Shown in pieces: positions 1 through 9,591 of a stretch of 16,208 nt of DNA (position 1 is the stretch's first letter; every line of letters begins with the position of its first letter). Both the position numbers and the translations under genes were made by a program. Location: positions 1 through 16,208 of the forward strand of contig LSSL01005504.1 of NCBI GenBank assembly GCA_001953115.1, given 5' to 3'. The DNA is from Smittium mucronatum (taxonomy: Eukaryota; Kickxellomycota; Harpellomycetes; Harpellales; Legeriomycetaceae). The notes beneath the pieces were generated by a model, which was given only the letters and a program-made list of their open reading frames with translations, ran no database searches and had not been told where the DNA came from.

Positions 1-961
1 TTTTTTTAATCAATAAAAATCTATACCATTTTTTAACGGCCCCCATGATCCCCATATTCATGGGATGCTTCCAGGAGGTGAAATTTGGAAGAAATAAAAT
101 AACCCTAATTCCATCATCTTCAAAAGCTGAAGCATGCTTTGGAGTACTCTCAAGTAAAAGTAGGACTTTTTTTTCGTAGATATTTTCAAAAAAAGTTTAA
201 ATACATTTGAAAATCATTATTTAAGTATAATGGTATTCATCCAAGCATTTTCCTGTTTAAAATAGGGTTGGTGAATTTTTTTTCCCCTTATTAATGCCGA
301 TTTTTTACTTCTCCAGATCATAGATATAGGTATTTTTATTTAGCCATTGGAATTGCTACAAAGGACTAAATTTACTCTATCTTTCTTTTTTTTGTTTCCT
401 TGTACAGTTTTAATATCTTTTAAAGGGTGATAAACAGTATATATTGGGACTAAGAGAAAAAAATATCTGTTTCATATATGTTAAAAACATTATCTAGATT
501 AAATTCACCAATTATAGACCTAATTTTTTCAAGTTTAGCCAGGTTTTCGAATAATTTTTGTTTACTTCAAATTAAACTCCAAAAAAAGATACACTTTTAA
601 TGTAATTACTTTTGCAAAATCTGCAATACCACATATTAAATTAATTTAAATCAGTAATATACAATTCTCTAGATATTTGATGTGATTTTTATATAACTAT
701 AGATGGGGGAAGGTAGAGTTTGGAAATTCTACCAAACTCAATCCATTTAAGAAGAATTTTTTCTATTTCCAGCCATTACGGTACTGAAACCCTTAAGATA
801 TTATCTTTCTTTTCTGATGACATCCATTTTGATATTTCCAATACTTTTTCAGCATTTTCAACTGCTTTTCTAGCAGAACTTTCGGATATTCCGAATTATC
901 TACCCAGATATCTTTTTGAATTTATTGGGTTAGATTTCACAATACTTTTTTTTTCCTTCTT
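1..961 (-). pseudogene. Decayed Tigger/pogo-like DDE transposase, cut by the left window edge
   Basis: Seen: read on the minus strand from 961 down, one frame (961-689, two internal TAA stops) gives a CENP-B/Tigger-type DNA-binding region: FGISESSARKAVENAEKVLE, then LEIEKILLKWIEFGR. About 560-445 gives IRSIIGEFNLDNVFNIYETD. About 415-225 gives VQGNKKKKDRVNLVLCSNSN and QENAWMN. About 222-1 gives VLLLLESTPKHASAFEDDGI, then ILFLPNFTSWKHPMNMGIMG. Known: this order (HTH, N-M-D-E-T, G-x-K-x-R, N-A-W-M, L-L-L-L-D-N, L-P-P-N-x-T-S, Q-P-M-D-x-G-I-I) is that of Tigger/pogo transposases of the Tc1/mariner superfamily. Odd: the pieces lie in different frames with several stops, and all three catalytic Asp positions look substituted (Tyr at 474-476, Glu at 149-151, Asn at 56-58). 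The element is therefore dead. The C-terminus and left terminal repeat lie outside the window, and I found no right terminal repeat above 961. Confidence 0.85.
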
Positions 962-3900
962 TTAGTTTCTGAAATTCTAGTTGCTCTAATTGTTTTTTTT
1001 TTAATGTTGAAATAATTCTACGTATAGTTTTTTTAAAAGTTTAGTATAAATAAATGTTGAAAATTCAGTCAAATTTTATTTAATAAAACTCAAATCATAT
1101 TTTAAAGCTATCTTTTCCATACTGTAAAAGTTTCAATTGTTTTATATTTGGATAGTAAAAAAATATTCGAGGGTTTAAAAAAGTTTATATTTAGTTTTTC
1201 AAAATTTAATGCAAGAATTTCTTCAAAAAATAATGTTAATTTTTTCAATAATTTTTATTAATACTTATACAGTTAATATATATATATATATTGATGATTA
1301 TTTAGCGATTTTATTTTAAAAAAATATTTTTAATTAATGCGATCAGTTTTGGTTCCGATAGTGTAATTCTTCTTCATAAGAAGAAAATTTCTTTAGATTT
1401 TATCACCAATAAAAAATATATAAGACCACGTTTGTATAAATATATATAAAAATTTTTAGTCAAAAAATATAGAACTCATGTAGCCAAAAATATGCAATTT
1501 AAAATGACAACACATATATCTAACAGTGCCATAATAACGCACAAATAAATTTATTGTCATATGCAAAAATAAAAAATTAAATTTTCCCGATTTTCATCAA
1601 ACCTTATTTAAATTTAAAAGAATTTTATTTTTTATTAGATTTATTGGAACCCTTAATAAATTAAAAAGCGGTTTTATTGGGTATCTCTTAGTTTTCAATT
1701 TCAATATTATATAAAATAAGCACTTAAGCGGGGTGATACTATACCTATTGAAATATTATTATTCATCCCGAATTTATTATTTTTACATATAATAGTTCTT
1801 TAAATAAGATTCAAAATTTTTAAATAAGTTAGTTTTCGTAAAGGAAAAAAATGTCTTTTTTCTTTTTAACAGTTAATCTACAAAATAAATAAAAGCTATT
1901 AAATAAATCAAGTTTTTTCCTTTAGTAAAATATTAAGACGGTATTTCATATTGGACAAATTTTATCGAAAATTTTCTTCTAATAATGTAACGTCTTAATA
2001 ATAACCAAAGAAAATTCTTTTAATAAGAAAAAGAGAAGATCTCAATTACTTCATCCATGTTCAAATTTTTATAGTTTGATTTATTGTGCGCTTTTATCAA
2101 GTTGTAGCTGCCATATAAAAATTTAACAAAGTTTTTAACACCATTTTCTTTATTAAATAGTTCATATGTTTAATCAGTAAGCTCCATTATTTTTTTGAAC
2201 CTTTAAAAATAATAAGAATATTTTAATTTAAAAAAAAAAAATTTGGAATTTTTAAAAATGAATCTAAATAAATCTTCTGCTTGTAACAGTACTTTTTTTT
2301 ACTATTTTTTTTTGAATTTTATGAAAATAATATCTATTGATAATCCCTTCTATCCTCAAATTTAATAATTAAAAGGTTTTTTACTTTATTAAACCCCGAG
2401 TTATTTCAATGTACTTGCAAAAAAAAAACCCTCAAGTTTTTTTTTTACATTTAAGTAGCGTTTGCTAAAAAAATTAATGGATTTAAATGCATTAAAAAAG
2501 AAATTGTTCGTTTAGATCCTGAAAAAGAATATTTGACCGAGTTTTTTAATTAATGGCATTATCTTCTGTAATAAATTTCGGTGAAATGATTAATGTTTAT
2601 TGAATGAAAAAAAATATGGTGTTTCAAATATGAATATATAAAAAATATCAGTTTCATTTTTGGCTATAAAAATCGACAAAGGAAAAAATAATAATTTATT
2701 TTTGAATATAATTAATATAACTACAACTTATAAACATAAAAGATAAGTTTTTAAGCTCTACATGTCTGAATATTTTCCAGAATTTCTCTCTTTCCTGTCG
2801 ATAATTCGGAGGTAAATAAAAGGTCGAATTATTCATGATTTTTTTTATTAACTATCAATTTTTCATTTATGTACTATAAATATTTGGTATATTCTTGCAT
2901 ATCAACCATAACCTGCACCTTCGTTTCTATTTTATTTTTATTTTTTATCAAATTAGGTTTGAAAGAGATATTTCCTATGTGAGTATTCTAAATCCTTATA
3001 AAAAAACTTTAAGAGAAATTCTAAAAGACTTGGTTATATTTTCTCTAATTGATTTTATATAAATTCTTTATTTTCCTTTTTTAATTTATTCTAAGGGTTC
3101 GAAAAATTATTTTAATAGTATAATGATATTGAATTAGCCTAAAACCATATTTGAGTATTTTCAAATATTTGCTATTTCATTTAATATTGAAATTTTCAAA
3201 AAAAATGAACATGTAATGGCAATTAAACATTTTTCAAAGATTCGGTTAACTCGTTCTTTCGTTTTATTTTGCAAAAATAGATAGAAATGTACATCATAAT
3301 ACTTCCAAAATTTTATATTTTAAAGGATTTGTATTTGTATTTGATAAATAATTTTCAAAAATAAAGATTTTTGGTAAATATTTAGTTAGAGTATATTTTT
3401 GAAAACAGTCTTTGAAATTTATTAAACACATCATATACGATTTTTCAAGAGTAAAAAACAAGATTTTAATGTAGATTTTTTTTTAAATAAATAATTTTGA
3501 TTTCTTATACACAAGTTTAATCTTATTTAAATTATTTCGAAAAAAAGTCATTCTACCAATAGAATTTTAGATTTACATTTTTGAAAAAACTTTTGTTCTC
3601 TTAATAATTTTATTAGTATAAATTATATCGTTTGTTTTTAGATTTAATTCCGTTGAAAAATCCATTTACTGTGGAATTAACAATAACAGTTTATTAAAAG
3701 CAATATACAGCTGTTTTTATCTATTTTTAAAGTATAAATATTAAAACGAGCTTTGACTACTTTGTATTAATATTCTTTTCGAATAAATAAATAAATTTAG
3801 TAAAAGCTGATTTTAATTTCATTTTTTTATTCATTTTAGTTAAATTGATATATAATTTTATTTTTAGAAATTTTTTTTGGTTATTGAAAATTATTTTTTC

Positions 3901-5640
3901 TGTATCAAAACCCTTTTTTAAAAGGAAGGAATTTCAATGATGCTTTTGGTTTAAAATATTAATAAATTACACACTAAATGAAATGAGATATAAACTTAGA
4001 TGGTGTCAATAGCGTTAGTGCATGTTTTTGTTAAGTAAAATTTCATGATATATATATATATTCTAAATATAGACTCGGAAAAGTTTCTATTTCGTCAAGT
4101 GAGTTTGGCAGAATTTACAAAGGGAAATTCAGTAAAGAAATTTAAAAATCAAAAATAGAGTTTTATATAGAGTAAATTATCTCTAGATTTTTTTTTTTTT
4201 TGAAATTTTTAATTTTAAAAATTGCTTATTTAGCTGAATTTGTCCTAAATAAATCTTCCACCCTCAATACTTGACTTAAAAAATATTCCTTTTTTCTAAT
4301 TTAATTTCTAGAAATGTGGATTCTAAATAAAATTTAATTTAACTTGGTAAAGGTGAGAGCAGTTAAAAAATAAGATAATTTGATGCGAAGAAAAGTATAT
4401 TCATTTAAAAAAAAATAAAAAATATAAATGAATTAAATATACAATTCAAAAATACTAAATTTAAGGTAGAAATGTATTTTCTGGTCAAATTTTATAATTT
4501 AGAAATAAAAATCTGTCTACTTACCTTTTTGGGAAAGCATGCATCCTACTAATATTAACCAATAAAATGAAATATTTTACGTATGTTATTAATTTACTGG
4601 GTTGATTAATTTTCATCGATTGATTTTTTCAATAAACTGCATTTACAGTATATTTGAAATATATAAGTCCTATCAAATAGCAAAATTTTTATAATAGATC
4701 AAGTTATTGGATTTGGTTGGTAATAACTAAACTTGGTAATTGTAAAAACTAGAAAATATTATATTTCAAAAAATACGAAAAGTAAAAATCAGAAAAGCAT
4801 AAACCTTTAGGTCAGATATATTCTTATTAATGAAAAAAAAAAACGTAAATATTGATAAAATGCTTTGGATAAAATTATACATACGAAACTGTAAATTGTT
4901 TTAGGTCTTCTAAAGGGATCAAAGATGTAAATAAAAACTTCATAATCCGAGTAGACATACCAATGATACCAAGACAATATACGTACCATCTTTTAGCCAT
5001 TCATTAAAATTTCATTTATAAATCTACTTTCTCTTGTACTTTTTTAAAAAAATTCATTATTAGATTGGTTGTTAACCTCATTGATCTTATAAGAATTCCC
5101 TGGGAACCAAACATCTTTTCTATTGGACTCCGGATAAATTGTTTTTATTTTTGAATGGTTAAAAGAGACTTATTTAAAGTTTAAATTGGTAGAAACCTTA
5201 TCTTGGGCTATTTTCTAACAAGGAAAAATGATTAATTGTTTGAATGACGCAGTTTATTTAATAAAAAAAAATTTGTAATAGATCTATGAATAAAAAAGAC
5301 TTGATATTCCAATGGGGTTTAATTTACTTATTTTTGGCTTTATATTCCCCGGAACGTTCGCTTATGTCTTCTAGAGATTATATTTTTATAACTCGGGGCT
5401 CTTTGTTGTTTTCAAGATTATATACACAAAAAATGAACGTTTCTTGTTATAATAAAGAGATATTGAATTATTTAGCTTATTATGAAATGTATTGAAAATC
5501 TTTGAGAAATAAATATGTCTGGTTTTTTTTTTTGATTTTTTTTTTTTAAAGGGAATTTTATTTATAATATTGTCTGGTTTTATTGGATAGTATTTTTTCT
5601 GTTTAAATTCAAAAAAAAATTTTTTTTTTGGGAATTCAAT
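962..5640. other. Long AT-rich intergenic stretch without a supportable gene
   Basis: About 4.7 kb of very A+T-rich DNA full of A and T homopolymers. It holds short TA microsatellites (about 1277-1291 and 4050-4062) and a small perfect 8-bp dyad with a 3-nt loop at 1367-1385. Short open frames occur, for example 2455-2550 plus (32 codons, containing KKEIVRLDPEKEYLTEFF), 4807-4989 minus, and 5286-5495 plus (69 codons from an ATG). None matches a family I recognise, and each is short enough to be chance or a trace of a decayed element. I see no convincing splice-linked gene, tRNA or rRNA here. As the flanks hold transposon remains, much of this is probably old, mutated mobile DNA, but that is inference. 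Confidence 0.6.
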
Positions 5641-5660
5641 TAATAAAATTGACAGATTTT

Positions 5661-5780
5661 TATTAGAGAACGATATAATTTGACCACAAGAAATACGTTA
5701 TGACCAATTCCAATACAAATTGACAGCACTTGAAACAATTTGTCCGGATATGATACAATTTGAGCGAGTTTTATCAGCTA
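5661..5780. repeat. Degenerate tandem array with exact 20-bp period (array A)
   Basis: Five or six 20-bp units. The block boundary motif (roughly GATACAATT followed by TGACC) recurs with TGA-type triplets starting at 5681, 5701 and 5721, then TGT at 5741 and TGA at 5761. The first half of each unit is conserved (TGACC, TGACC, TGACA, TGTCC, TGAGC) and so is its end (ATACGTTA, ATACAAAT, AAACAATT, ATACAATT), while the middle is variable. A weaker unit may precede it at 5661. It is not coding. Spaced conserved motifs around variable middles resemble protein-binding-site arrays, such as subterminal transposase sites, more than a simple slipped minisatellite; that interpretation is inference. Confidence 0.7.
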
Positions 5781-6580
5781 ACCTAAATTAATATAGGAAA
5801 AACTAAAAAATCTGAATGGATTTACTTTTGTTACTCCATATCCTTAAAATGGAACAAAAGATCAAATTTAGGAACCTATGGAATTTTAAATTTCTACAAA
5901 TCCATATTAATTTTTTTTGAATTCCAATTTACTTTTAACATAACTTGCTCATCTAATTCGTATTCATTTTAGCATTTTTTTAAATTAAAGTATTTTCTTC
6001 CAATCGAATTTATTTTTTTGAATTGAGATCTATTTAAATTATGTTTGGTCACACTTTCACTGAATTGAATTGAATTTTTTCTTATTAGGTCTCATTTTTT
6101 CCAAATTTTATTTAAAAAAGGATTATTTGAGGGTAAAGTGACTGAAAACATACTCAATTTATCAAGATATTTATCCTAGTTTTTTTCCAATAAAATTTCA
6201 ATATTGAAAAGTTGACAAAAATATGAATTTTTGTGCTGAAATACTTTGTTTTTACAGGACGGAATTTTTTAAATACATAATTTTAATAGGTTTAAAAATT
6301 AGGCAAAATTTCCCGTAAATCTTCAGCCCTGACACCATATTTAGAAGATTCATTTTGATTTCAATGATTTTTCTACAAACTTTTAAAGCTTTGCTAATTT
6401 GGAAAACTTGACATTTAAAAATAAACATTTTTATTGGGTAGTTTGGAATCGAAACCACAAAAAGAAATCTTCTATCGGAAATTTATTAGAACTAGTAAAA
6501 AGTTCCATTTTTATTGGTTTGAATATTATATTTATTCAATTTTAGTTAGTGGTTTATATTGTAAAAAAAAGGACGTTGAA
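5781..6580. other. AT-rich spacer between the two 20-bp arrays
   Basis: About 800 bp of AT-rich DNA between arrays A and B. The longest open frame is on the minus strand at 6252-6458 (68 codons). It is lysine- and isoleucine-rich, matches no family I recognise, and may be chance. No RNA gene or clear terminal inverted repeat is visible. If the two arrays are subterminal repeats of one element, this would be its decayed interior. Confidence 0.45.
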
Positions 6581-6680
6581 TAACTTCACACTTTTACAAA
6601 AACACATTTATAATATGACCTATTTGCAAGAAATTTCACCAACTTGCACAGTTTTACAATAATTTGCACATTTTTATAGT
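6581..6680. repeat. Second degenerate tandem array with 20-bp period (array B)
   Basis: Five 20-bp units fall exactly in register. Conserved motifs are CTTCACACTTTTACAA (from 6584), ACACATTTATAATATGACC (6602), TTTGCAAGAAATTTCACC (6623), CTTGCACAGTTTTACAAT (6643) and TTTGCACATTTTTATAGT (6663). The consensus is approximately AATTTGCACATTTTTACAAT. It shares the AATTTG-C core and the 20-bp period with array A about 0.9 kb upstream, in the same orientation, although other positions differ. Reverse-orientation copies of the core (GTGCTAAAT near 6873, GTGCAAATTT near 6944) follow. It is not coding. Confidence 0.65.
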
Positions 6681-7132
6681 TTCTTCCAATCAATTCGATG
6701 AAAAAATTACTAATTTTGCACATAATATTTTATTTATTTTCATTGGGGAATAAATTCTAACTTAACACTAAATTTATATTAAATTGTTACCAGCGTATAA
6801 CTTGAAATAGTTTAGTGTAAAGCAGCCCAATAAATAACCAAATTTGGCCAAGAAGCTTATCAGAACTTAAATGTGCTAAATATTTAGATTTATTTCAGCA
6901 ATAGTTGGTTAAAATGTAAATTCGTTTAAATAAGAGTAGTTCTGTGCAAATTTGCTAAATTTTGCATTATTATTATTAAAACTGCGGAAAAATGTATTTC
7001 GTCCGTAAAAAAAATCTGGTCTTGAAAAGAATATCGCATATTCTTGCTTTCGATTTCTCGCAATTATTATTTGATACATCTAATATATTAAGCGAATAAA
7101 AAACATAGTATTACAAAGGCTAAATGCTTTTT
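6681..7132. other. AT-rich spacer between array B and the TIR element
   Basis: No gene seen. It holds scattered TTGCA and GTGCAAA words related to array B, some inverted, and a loose inverted pair (TAACACTAAAT near 6763 and GTTTAGTGTAAAG near 6810). The TTTACACTAAA word recurs in the opposite orientation near 7304, inside the neighbouring element. Confidence 0.4.
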
Positions 7133-7257
7133 CTCGACAGAATCTGGAATAAATAGACAGAAACAGGAAAATTCCGCAAAATCTGGGAAATTTCGACAGA
7201 TTACATTTTTAAAGTCATATTTACCAATGAAAACTGATAAAATTCCGCAGCTTATTT
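7133..7257 (+). repeat. Left terminal inverted repeat
   Basis: About 125 bp, inverted copy at 8487-8611. It contains two CGACAGA words (7135 and 7194) flanking two AATCTGG words, so the repeat itself has an internally repeated structure. Mismatches with the right copy are mostly single bases, implying an old but recognisable insertion. Confidence 0.75.
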
Positions 7258-7401
7258 GTTGAATAATGATTGATTGTTATTATTTGTATTATTCCGTGTA
7301 AATCTTTACACTAAAGTGGGATCATTAACTCGTCAACATTGAACTATATACAGTTTTCAAATTTAAAGTTCGGTTTTTTATAATAATTTTTGCATCTAAA
7401 G

Positions 7402-7540
7402 TATTTCCAAATCATTTAGATTTCAATATATGAAGCTGAGGCATATTTCCAAATCATTTAGTTTTCAATACATGAAGCATATGCATATTTTCAAACCATT
7501 TAGTTTTCAATATATGAAGTTGAGACATATTTTCAAAGTT
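7402..7540. repeat. Minisatellite, 42-bp period, about 3.2 copies
   Basis: Units start at 7402, 7444, 7486 and (partial) 7528, exactly 42 bp apart. Each begins TATTTYCAAAYCATTTAG, continues with TTTTCAATAYATGAAG, and ends in a short variable tail (CTGAGGCA, CATATGCA, TTGAGACA). The units differ at only a few positions. It lies inside the TIR element, just inside its left end. The period is divisible by three, but every unit carries stop codons, so it is not a protein repeat. Confidence 0.85.
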
Positions 7541-8486
7541 TGTTTGAGATTTTTAATGTGAATATAAGTTATTTTCATATTTTGAAAGTTAAAAAGTGAT
7601 GTAAAAACAGTTTTTGGGAATAAAGGGCTAAAATTTTTTAGTTTTTTTTTAATAAACGGATTAGTCCTAAATTAAAACTGTTTTTCGAAAAAAATAAAAA
7701 AACCCACGTAAAAGTAATAATTTTTTCAATAATGAGAGATTGGTTTTATTTTTAAAGCTTTTATTAGGAAACATACTTTCTATTTCAAGATTTATCAAGG
7801 AAATGTAAACAATACTTCATTTTTTTATGTTATTAAGGTGTTTTAATGCACAGTTCTAGTACCATATTTATTTAAGGTCAAATAATACATGCAATAACTA
7901 AACCAAAAGCCAATTATTAGACTAAGAGCGTTTGGCTTAACTTATAAATAGAAAAATAGGGAGAAGCGGGTGAATACGAGATTTTATTAATGCCTTTATG
8001 TCGGTAATTTTCTAGATGAAAGGATAAGAAATACACAAAAAAGATATTTAATGCCTCAAATATTATAAAATAAATAAGTCTACTCCTCATTTTCTTGAGA
8101 TATAAAACTAAAAGATTTGTGGATGAACTCTAATTTTATTTCTAGTTTTACTAGGGTATTTTGGTTGTTATGACGATAAAGAAGGCATCTTGTGTTATTT
8201 CGATTTACTCTAATCAGTGTTTTTAAGAATAAAAATTCGATCTCTAAGTTTTAATAGTATTTTTTGGACGAGATAAACTACCCTTTTTAACCCAAAAACC
8301 CATCCCCCATTTACAAGTTACCGTTGCACACATATATATTTTTTAAGCCTACGACTTATAGATTAAAAACGCATTTATTTATATCCAACGATATTGATTA
8401 ACAATGCATCAACAATTTATTTACAATTATTGAAACTGACTAATAAAATATATATGATGATATTTTATCCAATGGTAAAATTTGAT

Positions 8487-8611
8487 AATAAGTTCTCGGA
8501 ATTTTATCAGTTTTCATTGGTAAATATGGCTCTAAAAATGTAATCTGTCAAAGTTTCCCAGATTTTGCGGAATTTTCCAGATTCTGACTATTTATTCAAA
8601 ATTGTGTCGAT
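8487..8611 (-). repeat. Right terminal inverted repeat
   Basis: Reverse-complement partner of 7133-7257. The outer end reads inward as CGACACAATTTTGAATAAAT, against CGACAGAATCTGGAATAAAT on the left. The inner edge fades at the shared CTTATT next to ATTCCG. It ends about 310 bp before the Ten1 start codon. Confidence 0.75.
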
Positions 8612-8923
8612 AGATTAACGCCAACCATTTTTATTAAAAAGGAAACAAGAAGCTTACCGTAAAATGTCAGGTCTGTTTAGGAATCTCCAGTATAGTGAAA
8701 AGTGTGAGTATAAAATTGACTCTATAGGCTTTAATTGGTTTAGTAATAATGGGTTTGATTCATCAAAATAGCATCTATTGGCTTTAATGCAGAAAAATAT
8801 TGTCCAATAAAATTATCCGAAATCAGCGCGGTTCCTTTCTTCCTCGAAATCTTACCCATTAGACTATATATTTGATTTCCCTAGAAAAAGTTAATAAAAC
8901 TAGTTGATGAGCTATTAATCGCG
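8612..8923. promoter_or_regulatory. Upstream region of the Ten1 gene
   Basis: About 310 bp, less AT-rich than the DNA to its left. It contains a direct repeat TCTAT-N-GGCTTTAAT (8721-8735 and 8774-8788) and a CCAATAAAA word at 8804. Two short open frames compete here. One is a plus frame from an ATG at 8664 that can be spliced in frame onto the Ten1 exon (donor GTGAGT at 8704, acceptor TAG at 8901-8903). The other is a minus frame at 8740-8859 (39 residues, starting MGKISRKKGTALISDN), divergent from Ten1. I cannot choose between promoter, an extra first exon and a microprotein gene; promoter is the default. Confidence 0.35.
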
Positions 8924-9454
8924 ATGGGTGATTTTGGAATTCCAGTATCAATCACCGAGTTGCTGAAGAGTCAGCAGCAATCTTCCCCTTCAGCTCAAGC
9001 CACTGGATATGTTGGGAGGACTATAAGAATTTTGGCACTGTAAAGCATTTGTTCACTTCTATCCTTTCCTTCTACTTCATTTGCATGTTCATTTGGTTAT
9101 TTTGCTTTATACACTGATAAATTATGCATTATACGCCATTTAAACAGAATAGTGGATATTTCTCCTGTAAACGAGATTACTACTGTCGTCGATCCTCTCA
9201 CCGAATCCTCCACGGTTCCTGGCACCTACAAGTCCATGGATAGATTTTTAATAGTAAAGACCGATTTGATTCGACCAGACCTGCTGAACATAGATAACTT
9301 GTATTTTATTATCGGAACGGTTTGCAAGGACAACGAATTTGACTTGTATTTGCAAGCCAACACCGTCAGTGACGTGAATGGCTTGGATCCGGAAATCTAC
9401 TATAAGGCAATTGAAAAGCAAAGAGAATATTTGTCAAAGTATTCCAATACATAA
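8924..9454 (+). CDS. TEN1: Probable CST complex subunit Ten1 (telomere capping OB-fold protein), two exons
   Basis: Exon 1 is 8924-9039 and exon 2 is 9148-9454. The intron (9040-9147, 108 nt) has donor GTAAAG, branch-like CTGAT at 9114-9118 and acceptor CAG. The split Leu codon gives the join RTIRILALIVDISPVNE. The protein has 140 residues, slightly longer than human TEN1 (123). Family match is by pattern: N-terminal GIPVSITELL, then G-x-x-x-R-I-L (first OB strand), the late strand NLYFIIGTV, and a C-terminal helix ending VNGLDPEIYYKAIEKQREYL, parallel to the human Y-I-V-L-G strand and E-Q-A-I-R-E-Q-R-L-Y helix. Known: Ten1 binds Stn1 and, within Cdc13/Ctc1-Stn1-Ten1, protects telomere ends and aids C-strand fill-in. 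No signal peptide or membrane segment is visible, consistent with a nuclear protein. The ATG at 8924 is chosen because the family motif begins right after it; a spliced upstream start at 8664 is possible. It converges with the acyltransferase gene. Confidence 0.72.
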
Positions 9455-9486
9455 TCCAAATACAAATTGGATAACAATATCATATA

Positions 9487-9492
9487 AATAAA
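9487..9492 (+). terminator. Possible poly(A) signal of the Ten1 gene
   Basis: AATAAA lies 33 nt after the Ten1 stop codon, inside the 137-bp gap between the two convergent stop codons. In DNA this AT-rich the hexamer also arises by chance. The acyltransferase gene has AATAAA overlapping its own stop codon (9591-9596, minus). The two 3' untranslated regions must be short or overlap. Confidence 0.3.
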
Positions 9493-9591
9493 TTGTATCA
9501 AAAGATTAATGTTAATTTTCAAAAGAATCAGATTTATTGTAGGCAAAAAATATATTTTAAAGATATAACGATTAATTTTTTTTAAAAAAGT

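Larger units (their letters stand above)
7133..8611. mobile_element. Non-autonomous TIR element, about 1.48 kb, no transposase visible
   Basis: Seen: the left end (7133-7257) and the reverse complement of the right end (8487-8611) align over about 125 bp. Shared blocks include TGAATAAATAG-type sequence near the tip, GGAAAATTCCGCAAAATCTG, GACAGATTACATTTTTA and CATATTTACCAATGAAAACT, with scattered mismatches. The interior is AT-rich and has no long open frame. It holds a 42-bp minisatellite (7402-7540) and a small palindrome, GTGTAAA-TC-TTTACAC (7296-7311). Known: long terminal inverted repeats around non-coding DNA mark MITE-like or Mutator-like non-autonomous transposons. The exact tips are uncertain, because similarity fades outside CGACA, and I could not identify a target-site duplication. 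The superfamily is therefore left open. Confidence 0.75.

Noticed and set aside
720..965. An 81-codon plus-strand open frame
   Set aside because: It is the antisense shadow of the transposase DNA-binding region, whose minus-strand reading carries clear family motifs.
1277..1291. TA-dinucleotide run, also one near 4050-4062
   Set aside because: Short simple repeats are expected in DNA this AT-rich.
5286..5495. A 69-codon ATG-started plus frame
   Set aside because: No family likeness and no splice or neighbour context. The length is reachable by chance or is a decayed trace, so it is mentioned only within the stretch description.
8664..8703. MSGLFRNLQYSEK resembling the start of a Cks1/Suc1 protein
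   Set aside because: None of the following Cks residues (Y-x-D-x-x-F-E-Y-R-H-V) can be found downstream on any frame.
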